The notes below the pieces were generated by a model. It was not told the origin of the DNA and did not search any database. It saw only the letters and a list, made by a program, of their open reading frames with translations. Made by a program: the position numbers and the translations under genes. From NCBI GenBank assembly GCA_041661865.1, contig JBAZTO010000033.1:1-46016 (forward strand): DNA of 46,016 nt, read 5' to 3'. Origin of the DNA: JBAZTO01 sp041661865. Lineage in GTDB: Bacteria > Planctomycetota > Phycisphaerae > SM23-33. This document shows, in pieces, positions 26,190-33,703 of the stretch (the stretch's first letter is position 1; each line of letters opens with the position of its first letter).

Positions 26190-26229
26190 GTTCGTCGTGG
26201 TCGCAAACGCCGCGACCACGGCACCCGGC
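26187..26229 (-). repeat. Right REP hairpin flanking the RAYT gene
   Basis: This is the reverse complement of the left REP over about 40 bases, core 26196-26225. It is followed by two direct copies of CCCGGCGCCGGCGAACA (26223-26256). Confidence 0.8.
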
Positions 26230-26326
26230 GCCGGCGAACACCCGGCGCCGGCGAACAAACACACGCATATCGGCCAGAGGTGGGGCGAGAGATAAGTTTT
26301 TTTCTCAAAGAAACATCTTTTTGCGG

Positions 26327-26356
26327 TTGACAGCCGCCTATGGTTACTTATACGTT
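26327..26356 (+). promoter_or_regulatory. Promoter overlapping a perfect dyad upstream of the MerR-like gene
   Basis: TTGACA (26327-26332) is followed after 18 bases by TACGTT as a possible -10. The -10 lies within the perfect palindrome TACGTTTT-AC-AAAACGTA at 26351-26368, a likely operator for autoregulation. Confidence 0.5.
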
Positions 26357-26368
26357 TTACAAAACGTA
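26351..26368. promoter_or_regulatory. Perfect 18-base dyad, candidate operator
   Basis: TACGTTTT and AAAACGTA are perfect complements around an AC centre, 14 bases before the GTG start of the MerR-like regulator. Confidence 0.6.
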
Positions 26369-26382
26369 AAAAGGACACTCAA

Positions 26383-26808
26383 GTGGTTGAACGTGTTACA
26401 GATTCAAAGGCGTCGGAAGTTGCCGGCCCGAGTGCGTCGGCATCAGGAGTTGCAGCCGTGGCGGGCAATGCCGGGCCCGTGTCGGAACGTGCCTCAAAGG
26501 CGCGCCCGGCGCAGCGTGGCAGGCCGCCCAAACTCTACCGCATTGGCGAGGTAGTGGACTACTGCGGCGTCAGTCGCCAGACCATTCACAACTACACGAC
26601 GATGGGCCTGCTGCACGAGAGTCGCTGGACGGCTGGCGGGCATCGGCTTTACGACGAGACGGTTTTTGAGCGGCTGGACAAGATCGAAGAGTTCAAGGCC
26701 GCCAACAAGTCTTTGCAGGACATCCGGGAGTATTTCGTCAAGCTGGAATGCACTGCCGAGGCTGCGCCGGAAGATGCCGCACAGTCAGCCGGCAAGGGGC
26801 CAGGCTAG
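26383..26808 (+). CDS. MerR family DNA-binding regulator at head of flagellar cluster
   Basis: This 141-residue protein has an unstructured Ala/Ser-rich N terminus (1-44) and a MerR-type winged helix (about 47-115): PKLYRIGEVVDYCGVSRQTI, NYTTMGLLHESRWTAGGHRLY and EEFKAANKSLQDIREYF. No metal-binding cysteine cluster or ligand domain follows. It starts at GTG 26383 with AAGGAC upstream. Its position just before fliF-fliG and the dyad over its promoter suggest an autoregulated controller of the flagellar genes; that is inference. Confidence 0.82.
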   Translation: MVERVTDSKASEVAGPSASASGVAAVAGNAGPVSERASKARPAQRGRPPKLYRIGEVVDYCGVSRQTIHNYTTMGLLHESRWTAGGHRLYDETVFERLDKIEEFKAANKSLQDIREYFVKLECTAEAAPEDAAQSAGKGPG

Positions 26809-26826
26809 AGGCAAGTCTTGCGGCCG

Positions 26827-26923
26827 GGTGCCACTGCTGCGGTGTTTGCAGCAGTGTTGACGGACGTATGCACGGCTGCACAAGACGCAGCCGTGGCACC
26901 TGTCAGAGCGTTAGATGTGACAG
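26827..26923. repeat. Family A paired palindrome flanked by a 21-base direct repeat
   Basis: The core 26827-26900 carries the two hairpins of family A. The downstream flank AGATGTGACAG is shared with the 35.6 kb copy. The direct repeat starting GCTAGAGGCAAGTCTTG occupies 26804-26824 and 26927-26947 and encloses the element. Confidence 0.8.
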
Positions 26924-27018
26924 GGCGCTAGAGGCAAGTCTTGCGGCAGTTCGCCGCCGTGGCCGGTGCAGGGGCCGCGACGAAAAGCTTCACGGGCCAC
27001 GGTCAAGGAGGACCGGGC

Positions 27019-28968
27019 ATGACAGAAGTCGGGCGCGACATATTCAAGGGTCTGCTGAGCCGTGCCAGGTCGCTGGGCACGCGCCGGCGGATCGTCATTG
27101 CGATGCTGTTGGCTGCGGCGCTGGCGGGGGTGTGCTGGCTGAGCGTGGGAGGCGGCAGCGATCCCTACGCCGCCGTGGACGGCAAGGCGCTTCCTTCGGC
27201 CGATCTGGCCGCCGCCCAGGCAACTCTCAAGGAACAATCCATCCCCTGCAAGTCCGCCGGCGGCAAGCTGCTGGTCCCGCGGAGCAGGCTGCGGTCGGCC
27301 CGGGCGATCCTGGCCGCGGACAAGTCCGACCTGGCGGCGGGCACGACGGCCTTCGAGGACCTGGCCAGGCAGGACGACATCTGGCGGACAGCCGCCCAGA
27401 ACGACAAGCGATGGCAGGCGGCCAAGATGGCCACGCTGAGCAAGCTGGTGGGCATGTTCCCGTCGGTGGCCTCGGCGACGGTGATCTACGAGCCGGGCAG
27501 CGAGCACCGGCTGGGCGGCGGGGGCGAGGCTGCCACCGCGGCGGTGCGCGTGACGATGAAGGATGGCCAGGCCCTGACGCGGTCCTCCGCGATGGCCATC
27601 GCCGATCTGGTGGTCGGGAGCATCGCGGGGATGAGCCCGCGCAACGTGCGAATCATCGACTCCTCCGGGCAGAGCTTCCGCTTTGACGACTCTGCCTCCG
27701 GCGGCGATCAGGATCTTCGGCAGCGGCGCGAGCTGGAAGCCTACTACCAGGAGAAGATTCACGAGGCGCTTCGCTACGTCGACAAGCTGGTGGTGGGCGT
27801 GAGCCTGGCCGGCAAGGACGGCAACTCGGCTATGAGCGTCTCGATCGCCGTGCCGCGGAGTTATCTCCGGGCGGCCAACGAGCATTCAGGCGACGGGAAC
27901 ATGGGCCCCGCCGATGCGGGGAGCGTTGATGCGGCCGTGGCAGCCCAGTTGGCGCGGATCCGCCAGAACGTGGCCAGGATCGTCGGCATTCCCGAAAGCA
28001 ACATCAACGTGGACTGGTATCACGATGTGGCCCACGCGGGCCTGTCGGGCGAGGATGACGCCGCGTCGGCGGCATCGGGAAGCGGCAGGGCCGGCGGGTT
28101 TGACGCGGTCATCGCAGGCCTGTGGGCAGCGCTGGGCGCGGCCTTGTGCATAGCGATCGTTCGCCTCCGCGCCCGCAAGGTCCGTCGCAGCGGCAGGGCG
28201 GTGGAGCCCGACGCCCGGCCGGGTCCGGCTTCGACGTCCAAGGGCGGCGCCGAGGCGGTAGCGACGCGGTCGCCGCGCCCCTTTGAATTTCTTGAGGAAC
28301 TTTCCAGCGAGGAGATCGTCTCGCTGATCGGCCAGGAGCACCCGCAGACCATCGCGATCGTGCTGGGGCAGTTGAGCGCGTCGCGGGCGGCGGCGGTGCT
28401 GTCGAGCCTGGAAGGCGAGTTGCAGGTCGCCTCGGCCCGGCGGCTGGCCGGCCTGGAACAGGTTGACCCGGTGGTGGTCGGCGAGGTGGAGCGGTCCATG
28501 GCGCAGCGTGCGGCGGACCTGGCGGCTGGGCGAGGCGTGAACCTGGCCGGCGAGGAGCGCGTGGCGGAGATTCTCCGCCAGGCCGGCTATGTGACCGAGC
28601 GGGCGGTCCTTTCCAATCTGACCGAGCAGGTGCCGGCGCTGGCCGAGTCGATTCGCCGGCGGATGTTCTCCTTCGACGACCTGGTGCAGTTGCCCGCCGA
28701 ACGGCTGGGGAAGGTGCTGGCCGGCGTGGCCGGGGAAGAGTTGGCCGTGGCGCTGCGGACGGCCAGCGGCGAAGTCACGGCGAAAGTCCTGTCGGCCCTG
28801 CCCAAGAGTGCCGCCGCGGCGGTGGCCGGGGAGATGGAACGCATGGGCCCGGTGCGTCTGAACGAGGTGGAGGCCGCCCAGCAGCGGGTGGCCGAGGCGG
28901 CCCGGCGGATGGAAATGGGGCAATACGTTTCCAGCACGACGCAGGCGAGCAGGCAACTGCTGGCATGA
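27019..28968 (+). CDS. fliFG: FliF-FliG fusion: flagellar MS ring joined to rotor switch protein
   Basis: This single 649-residue protein combines two normally separate rotor proteins. Residues 1-390 are FliF-like: membrane helix 24-44, ring-building domains (LPSADLAAAQATLKEQSIPC, FPSVASATVIYEP, VVGSIAGMSPRNVRIID, IVGIPESNINVDWY) and a second helix 361-384. After a linker (390-420), residues 421-649 are FliG middle and C domains: PFEFLEELSSEEIVSLIGQE, EHPQ at 440-443, IRRRMFSFDDL, MGPVRLNEVE. FliG_N and the FliF tail it normally binds are absent. AAGGAGGA lies six bases before ATG 27019. The frame is continuous, with no internal start signal. Confidence 0.93.
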   Translation: MTEVGRDIFKGLLSRARSLGTRRRIVIAMLLAAALAGVCWLSVGGGSDPYAAVDGKALPSADLAAAQATLKEQSIPCKSAGGKLLVPRSRLRSARAILAADKSDLAAGTTAFEDLARQDDIWRTAAQNDKRWQAAKMATLSKLVGMFPSVASATVIYEPGSEHRLGGGGEAATAAVRVTMKDGQALTRSSAMAIADLVVGSIAGMSPRNVRIIDSSGQSFRFDDSASGGDQDLRQRRELEAYYQEKIHEALRYVDKLVVGVSLAGKDGNSAMSVSIAVPRSYLRAANEHSGDGNMGPADAGSVDAAVAAQLARIRQNVARIVGIPESNINVDWYHDVAHAGLSGEDDAASAASGSGRAGGFDAVIAGLWAALGAALCIAIVRLRARKVRRSGRAVEPDARPGPASTSKGGAEAVATRSPRPFEFLEELSSEEIVSLIGQEHPQTIAIVLGQLSASRAAAVLSSLEGELQVASARRLAGLEQVDPVVVGEVERSMAQRAADLAAGRGVNLAGEERVAEILRQAGYVTERAVLSNLTEQVPALAESIRRRMFSFDDLVQLPAERLGKVLAGVAGEELAVALRTASGEVTAKVLSALPKSAAAAVAGEMERMGPVRLNEVEAAQQRVAEAARRMEMGQYVSSTTQASRQLLA

Positions 28969-28980
28969 GTGAAAGTTCCG

Positions 28981-29829
28981 ATGGCACGGATCATCAAGAC
29001 AACTGAGAGCGGCGGCGAGGGCGCGGAGCGGTCCGCGGTCCTGAAGCTGACCGATTTCGCCCAGCAGGCGCGAGAACTGGTGTTGGAGGCCCGCACCGAG
29101 GCGGGGCGCATCGTGTCCGAGGCCCGCGCCAAGGCCGACTCGATGGTGGAATCGGCCAGCCAACTTGCGTACGACGAGGGTTTCGCCCGCGGCCAGAATG
29201 ACGGCTACGCCGACGGCCAGCGTCAAGGCCTGGAGGCGGCCCGGTCCCAGCAGACGGCTAGCATCGCGGAGTTGGAACTTTATGCCCGGCGCGTGATCGA
29301 CGAACTGGCCGCCGCCCGGGCGCGAATCCTGCGCGACGCCGGGGAAGAATCGCTGGACCTGGCCCTGGCCATCGCGCGCAAGGTCGTCGGGGTCGTGGCG
29401 GTTTCAGACGTCTCTGCCGCCAAGGCCAACCTGGAAAAGGTGCTGGAGTTGGCCTGCGGCTTTTCGGAATTGTCGGTGCATGTCAACCCGGCCCAACTAG
29501 CCTCGTTGCAGGAGCATTGCGGCAGGGTGGCTTCGGCGCTGTCGTTGCCCGGCCGCATCGAAGTGGTGGCCGACGCGGAGATCGGGCCCGGCGGCGTGAA
29601 GATTCTCAGCCGCGCCGGCGAAATCGACGGCACCATCGAGACGCAGCTTGACGCGATCGTGGCGGCCTTGACGGGCGCGTCGCGAGCCGGCGCGCCAGTG
29701 GCCGACGGGACGTACCTGTCGGAGTCGGCTGCGCACGGCAGGAAAGCAATCGACGGCCGGGACGGCGAGAGCCTCTCGGCCATTGTGACCGAAGGCCAGG
29801 AAGTGGCTGGCCGGTGCGAGCACACATGA
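28981..29829 (+). CDS. fliH: Flagellar assembly protein FliH
   Basis: FliH binds and restrains the export ATPase FliI and links it to the switch. The 282-residue protein has a long N-terminal coiled coil (about 20-130) with the GxxxG-type run YDEGFARGQNDGYADGQRQG. The C-terminal domain (about 130-250) has LALAIARKVVG and a GGVKI motif near residue 205, like V-type ATPase subunit E. The extra C-terminal 40 residues are low in conservation. ATG 28981 is chosen; GTG 28969, one base after the fliFG stop codon, is an alternative. Overlaps fliI by ATGA. Confidence 0.9.
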   Translation: MARIIKTTESGGEGAERSAVLKLTDFAQQARELVLEARTEAGRIVSEARAKADSMVESASQLAYDEGFARGQNDGYADGQRQGLEAARSQQTASIAELELYARRVIDELAAARARILRDAGEESLDLALAIARKVVGVVAVSDVSAAKANLEKVLELACGFSELSVHVNPAQLASLQEHCGRVASALSLPGRIEVVADAEIGPGGVKILSRAGEIDGTIETQLDAIVAALTGASRAGAPVADGTYLSESAAHGRKAIDGRDGESLSAIVTEGQEVAGRCEHT

Positions 29830-31193
29830 CCTTGCTTGAACCCTACGAGCAGATGCTGCAACGCATACAACCGCTGGGCGTCAGCGGGCGGGTGAACTCC
29901 GTCCGCGGCCTGACCGTCAGCGTCAGCGATTTTCCCGCGCCCATCGGGGCCTCGTGCCGACTGGTGGGGGCCTCGTGCAGCGTCGAGGGACGCGTGGTGG
30001 GCTTCGCCGGCGAAGAGACGCTGGTCATGCCGATGGGGACGATGGCGGGCATCTGCCGCGGCCATCGCGTCCTGCTGACCGGCACGCACCAGATGGTGCC
30101 CGTGGGCGAAGGCATGCTCGGGCGAGTGCTGAACGGCGCGGGGCAGCCCATCGACGGCCTTGGGCCCATCACCGCCGGCAGGGGCATGCCCATCTGGCCC
30201 GACCCGATTGCCCCCATGCGGCGGCGGCGCATCAGCGAGGTGCTCTCCACCGGCGTCCGCTGCATCGACGCGCTCCTGACGGTGGGGCGCGGCCAGCGAA
30301 TGGGCATCTTCAGCGGCTCGGGCGTGGGCAAGAGCGTGCTGCTGGGAATGATCAGCCGCCACACCGCCGCCGACGTGGCCGTGATCGCCCTCATCGGCGA
30401 ACGCGGGCGCGAGGTGCGCGACTTCATCGAAAAGGACCTGGGCGCCGAAGGCCTGAAGAAGGCCGTCGTGATCGCCTCCACCGGCGACGAGCCGCCGCTG
30501 GTCCGCGTGCAGGCCGGCGCCGTCGCCTCGGCGGTGGCGGAGTACTTCCGCGACCGCGGCTGCAATGTCGTGCTGCTGATGGACTCGCTGACTCGCCTGG
30601 CCACGGCCCAGCGGCAGATCGGCCTGGTCGCCGGCGAGCCGCCGACCACCAAGGGCTACACGCCCAGCGTTTTCAACCTGCTGCCCCAACTGCTCGAGCG
30701 GTGCGGCAGGACCGAGAGCGGTTCGATCACGGGCTTCTACACCGTGCTGGCCGAGGGCGACGACGCGTCCGAGCCCATCAGCGATGCCGTCCGCGCCGTT
30801 ACCGACGGGCACATCCACCTCTCGCGCGGGCTGGCCAAGGGCGGCCACTACCCGGCCATCGACTGCCTCCAGAGCGTCAGCCGTGTGATGATCGACCTGG
30901 TGGAGCCCGAGCACCTGGCCGCCTCGCGCGAACTGGTCCGCGTGATGGCGCTCTACGACGAAATCGAGGACATGGTGACCATCGGCGCCTACCAGGCCGG
31001 GGCCAACGCCGACTATGACCTGGCGCTGGTGGCCATGCCGATGATTCGGGCGTTCCTGCGGCAGGGCATCAACGAGGCCGACGGGCTGGAGAAAACGATC
31101 GCGACGCTGCTGGACCTCCACCGGCAACTGGCGCGGATGAAGGCGGAGCTTGAAGGCCGCAGCCGCTCGACGACGGCGGAACAGCGAACATGA
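29826..31193 (+). CDS. fliI: Flagellar export ATPase FliI
   Basis: FliI is the hexameric ATPase of the flagellar type III export gate. The 455-residue protein has Walker A FSGSGVGKS (162-170), IGERGREVRDFIEKDLG, Walker B VVLLMDSLTRLATAQRQIGL and the FliI signature GEPPTTKGYTPSVF, followed by GSITGFYTVLAEGDD. The start at 29826 overlaps the fliH stop codon (ATGA), and its own stop overlaps fliJ in the same way, so fliH-fliI-fliJ are translationally coupled. A GTG at 29814 would add four residues. All catalytic motifs are intact. Confidence 0.96.
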   Translation: MTLLEPYEQMLQRIQPLGVSGRVNSVRGLTVSVSDFPAPIGASCRLVGASCSVEGRVVGFAGEETLVMPMGTMAGICRGHRVLLTGTHQMVPVGEGMLGRVLNGAGQPIDGLGPITAGRGMPIWPDPIAPMRRRRISEVLSTGVRCIDALLTVGRGQRMGIFSGSGVGKSVLLGMISRHTAADVAVIALIGERGREVRDFIEKDLGAEGLKKAVVIASTGDEPPLVRVQAGAVASAVAEYFRDRGCNVVLLMDSLTRLATAQRQIGLVAGEPPTTKGYTPSVFNLLPQLLERCGRTESGSITGFYTVLAEGDDASEPISDAVRAVTDGHIHLSRGLAKGGHYPAIDCLQSVSRVMIDLVEPEHLAASRELVRVMALYDEIEDMVTIGAYQAGANADYDLALVAMPMIRAFLRQGINEADGLEKTIATLLDLHRQLARMKAELEGRSRSTTAEQRT

Positions 31194-31663
31194 AAGACAA
31201 GAACCACAACCGCATCACGCTTCTGGTCAAGCTGCGGCGCCAGCGCGAGCAGGCCATTCGCCAGGCGCTGGCGTCGGCCCAGGAGCGATCGCGGCAGGTG
31301 CAGGCCGAGCAGGACGCGATCCAGGCGCAGTTGATGGACGAGAATCACCTGGCCCGGTTGACGCTGCTGGCCTCCAGCGGGCCGGCGGAACTGGCCTCCT
31401 ACCGCGCAGCCATCGGCGAAATCCGCCGCTCGCTGGCGGGCAGTTCGGAGCGCCTGGCCAAGGCGCGCGAGGAACTCGCGCTGCGGCAGGGTCAGATGGT
31501 CGCGGCCATGCGGCAGCGAAAGGTGGCCGACAGCCTGCGACAGCGTCTCGCGGCCCAGCAGGAGGCCCAGCAGGCGCGGCAGGAGGTCAAGGCCGGCGAC
31601 GATCTGCACGCCTCGCGATCCCTGGCCGCGGCCAACCAGAACAATGAGGGCACCGCCCCATGA
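31190..31663 (+). CDS. fliJ: FliJ-like export chaperone
   Basis: This 157-residue, almost entirely helical, charged protein (Arg/Gln/Glu/Ala-rich, few aromatics) is the expected size and shape of FliJ, the coiled-coil stalk that sits in the FliI ring and contacts FlhA. The coiled coil spans about residues 10-140. Sequence conservation in FliJ is low, so the assignment rests on composition, length and position directly after fliI with an ATGA overlap. It overlaps the next gene in the same way. Confidence 0.8.
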   Translation: MKDKNHNRITLLVKLRRQREQAIRQALASAQERSRQVQAEQDAIQAQLMDENHLARLTLLASSGPAELASYRAAIGEIRRSLAGSSERLAKAREELALRQGQMVAAMRQRKVADSLRQRLAAQQEAQQARQEVKAGDDLHASRSLAAANQNNEGTAP

Positions 31664-31890
31664 ATGATAACGTCCAAGTGCGGATCGAGCTGGGCCGAGG
31701 GCACCTCAGTGCCCGCGACACCTCCGAACTGCCCGTCGGGAGCGTGCTGGAGCTCGACGCCTTCGCCGACGACGGCGTGGACGTCTATGTCGACGGGCAA
31801 CTGTACGCCAGAGGCAAGGCCGTGGTGGCCGAGGGCAACTTCGCGGTGCGAATCGAGCAGGTGCTGCCGGCGGCGGGAGGGAGAGCGTAG
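31660..31890 (+). CDS. Minimal FliN-like SpoA-domain protein
   Basis: This 76-residue protein is essentially one SpoA (FliN/FliM C-terminal) domain: VQVRIELGRGHLSARDTSEL, LPVGSVLELDAFADDGVDVY, VDGQLYARGKAVVAEGNFAV, RIEQVL. It is a C-ring component candidate that would dimerise like FliN. E. coli FliN is about 137 residues and has an N-terminal extension; none is present. It is placed between fliJ and fliO and overlaps fliJ by ATGA. It could be the main FliN or an accessory copy; no FliM is in the window. Confidence 0.87.
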   Translation: MNDNVQVRIELGRGHLSARDTSELPVGSVLELDAFADDGVDVYVDGQLYARGKAVVAEGNFAVRIEQVLPAAGGRA

Positions 31891-31893
31891 GCC

Positions 31894-32529
31894 ATGAGCA
31901 ACTTCACCCGCATCAGCGCGATGGCGATAGGGACGCTTCTGCTGGTGGCACAGGCCTCTCGTCTGTGTGCTGATGGCGTTGCCCTGGCACAGAGCGAGCC
32001 GGCCACCACCGCAGCCGTTTCCGTCGAAGCGGCGCCGACGACGGCCCCGGCGAGTTTCGGCGGCGCGCGGGCCATTGACGAGAGCAGGAAGATCGACGGT
32101 GGCCCCGACAGGAAGAACACCGGCGCCTTGAAGGATTGGGGCCAGACGGCTGTGGCGCTGGCGATCGTGGTGGGCATGATCCTGGTCCTGCGGTTTGTGC
32201 TCAAGCGGATGGGCCGCGCGGGCGGCAGGGTCGGCGCGCGAGGCGTGGTGGAAGTGCTGGCGCAGTCTTACCTGGCCCCGCGATGCCAGCTTTCGCTGGT
32301 CCGCCTGGGGAGCCGGCTGCTGCTGATCGGCATGGGCCCCAACGGGCCGGTAACGCTGAGCGAGATCACCGGCGAGGCGGAAGTGGCCGAGTTGCTCAAG
32401 CTTACCGGCCGAGGCCTGGCCGCGGCAGCGGACGCTGCCGGGCGATCAGAGGACCTGGCCGCGAGCAGGCTCTCTGCCGCGGCGGAGAATATCAAGGCGC
32501 GATTGGCGCAGCAGAAGGACCGAGCGTGA
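31894..32529 (+). CDS. fliO: Flagellar biosynthesis protein FliO with repeat-derived N terminus
   Basis: This 211-residue protein has a signal-like N terminus (1-30), a Thr/Ala-rich segment, one membrane helix (about 85-105, TAVALAIVVGMILVLRFVL) and the small FliO domain (VEVLAQSYLAPRCQLSLVRL, LLLIGMGPNGPVTLSEI). FliO helps assemble the FliPQR export gate. Bases 31944-31969 match the family B palindrome and encode LVAQASRLCAD, so a mobile repeat seems to have become part of the leader region. Its stop overlaps fliP (GTGA). Confidence 0.85.
   Translation: MSNFTRISAMAIGTLLLVAQASRLCADGVALAQSEPATTAAVSVEAAPTTAPASFGGARAIDESRKIDGGPDRKNTGALKDWGQTAVALAIVVGMILVLRFVLKRMGRAGGRVGARGVVEVLAQSYLAPRCQLSLVRLGSRLLLIGMGPNGPVTLSEITGEAEVAELLKLTGRGLAAAADAAGRSEDLAASRLSAAAENIKARLAQQKDRA
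31944..31969 (+). repeat. Family B palindrome inside fliO
   Basis: GGTGGCACAGGCCTCTCGTC followed by TGTGT corresponds to the intergenic family B sequence with three or four substitutions, read in frame. Confidence 0.6.
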
Positions 32530-33377
32530 GGCACTTGTCGCGACAATGGATCAGCCGACGGCACGCGGGCCCCAGGGCCCTGCGATGTGTCGCCGCGCTG
32601 GCGATCCTTGTGTGCGTGGTGGGCGTGCCGGCCTCGCCCGTTGGCGCCGCGGCGGCTCCGTCGGGCGCTGCCACGGCGGCCTCTTCGCGACCGGCCGACC
32701 TGGGCAAGATGCTGCCGGACCTGACCAACCCCGCGGGCACCGCGACGATCGTGCGATGGATCCTGCTGGCCACGGTGCTCTCGCTGGCCCCGGCCATCGT
32801 GATCCTGGTGACATGCTTCACGCGGATCGTGGTTGTGCTGGGATTGCTGCGTCAGGCGCTGGCCACGCAGCAGCTTCCGCCCAACCAGATTCTCTTTGGC
32901 CTGGCGATCCTGATGACGCTGGTGCTGATGGCCCCGGTCTACGGCGACGTCAACCGCGACTGCGTCCGGCCTTACCTGTCGGGCACACTGCCGGCCGACG
33001 AGGCCCTCCGCGGCGTCGAGCGCCACATTCGCTCGTTCATGATCCGCCAGATCGAGGGCGGGCGCAACGAGGACGACGTGTACCTCTTCCTGGCCAAGGA
33101 TGTCGCGGCCCGCCGCGATCTGTCCTGGAGCGACGTGCCGACGCTGTCGCTGATCCCGGCCTTCGTCACCAGCGAACTGAAGATCGCCTTCATGATCGGA
33201 TTCAGAATCTTCCTGCCGTTCCTGGTCATCGACATGCTGGTGGCGGCGGTGCTGACGTCGATGGGCATGCTGATGCTGCCGCCGGTGCTGATCTCGATGC
33301 CCTTCAAGCTGTTGCTGTTCGTGCTGGCCGACGGCTGGCACCTGGTGGTCGGGACGCTGATGAAAAGCTTTGGATAG
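32526..33377 (+). CDS. fliP: Flagellar export gate protein FliP
   Basis: FliP forms the core of the FliPQR export gate in the inner membrane. The 283-residue protein has a cleavable signal peptide (about 1-40), then a helix pair with VILVTCFTRIVVVLGLLRQAL and QLPPNQILFGLAILMT. A periplasmic domain (about 145-205) is followed by TLSLIPAFVTSELKIAFMIGF and MGMLMLPPVLISMPFKLLLFVLADGW-type C-terminal helices. The start is GTG 32526 overlapping the fliO stop codon. The final 35 bases are imperfectly duplicated downstream at 33392-33435. Confidence 0.95.
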   Translation: MRHLSRQWISRRHAGPRALRCVAALAILVCVVGVPASPVGAAAAPSGAATAASSRPADLGKMLPDLTNPAGTATIVRWILLATVLSLAPAIVILVTCFTRIVVVLGLLRQALATQQLPPNQILFGLAILMTLVLMAPVYGDVNRDCVRPYLSGTLPADEALRGVERHIRSFMIRQIEGGRNEDDVYLFLAKDVAARRDLSWSDVPTLSLIPAFVTSELKIAFMIGFRIFLPFLVIDMLVAAVLTSMGMLMLPPVLISMPFKLLLFVLADGWHLVVGTLMKSFG

Positions 33378-33391
33378 CCCAGGGCCTCGGG

Positions 33392-33435
33392 CTGGTGGTG
33401 AAGTGCCCAGGGACGCGGATGAAAAGTTTTGGATA
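33392..33435 (+). repeat. Duplicated fliP 3' end
   Basis: CTGGTGGT, GGGACGC and GATGAAAAG(C/T)TTTGGATA occur at the fliP terminus (33342-33376) and again here with small changes and a short insertion, before fliQ. Confidence 0.65.
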
Positions 33436-33445
33436 AGGACGAGCG

Positions 33446-33703
33446 ATGGACGCCAATGCCGCCATAGACCTGGCCCGCCAAGCGATGATGCTGACGCTCA
33501 TCCTCGCGGCGCCGGTGCTGGCGACGGCCCTGATCGTCGCAGCCGTGGTGGGCGTGCTCCAGGCGGCCACGCAGGTGCAGGAGCAGACGCTGAGCTTCGT
33601 GCCCAAGATCCTGGCTGTGGTGATCGCCGGATTGATGCTGGGACCGTGGATGCTGACGCGGCTGATCGAGTTCAGCCGGCAGATGTTCGGGCAAGTGCCT
33701 TGA
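33446..33703 (+). CDS. fliQ: Flagellar export gate protein FliQ
   Basis: This 85-residue protein has two long hydrophobic helices (about 14-38 and 50-75) with the FliQ pattern IDLARQAMMLTLILAAPVLA and QAATQVQEQTLSFVPKILAV. FliQ packs around FliP and FliR in the export gate. Length and motifs are typical (about 89 in E. coli). AAGGACGAG precedes the ATG. Confidence 0.95.
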   Translation: MDANAAIDLARQAMMLTLILAAPVLATALIVAAVVGVLQAATQVQEQTLSFVPKILAVVIAGLMLGPWMLTRLIEFSRQMFGQVP

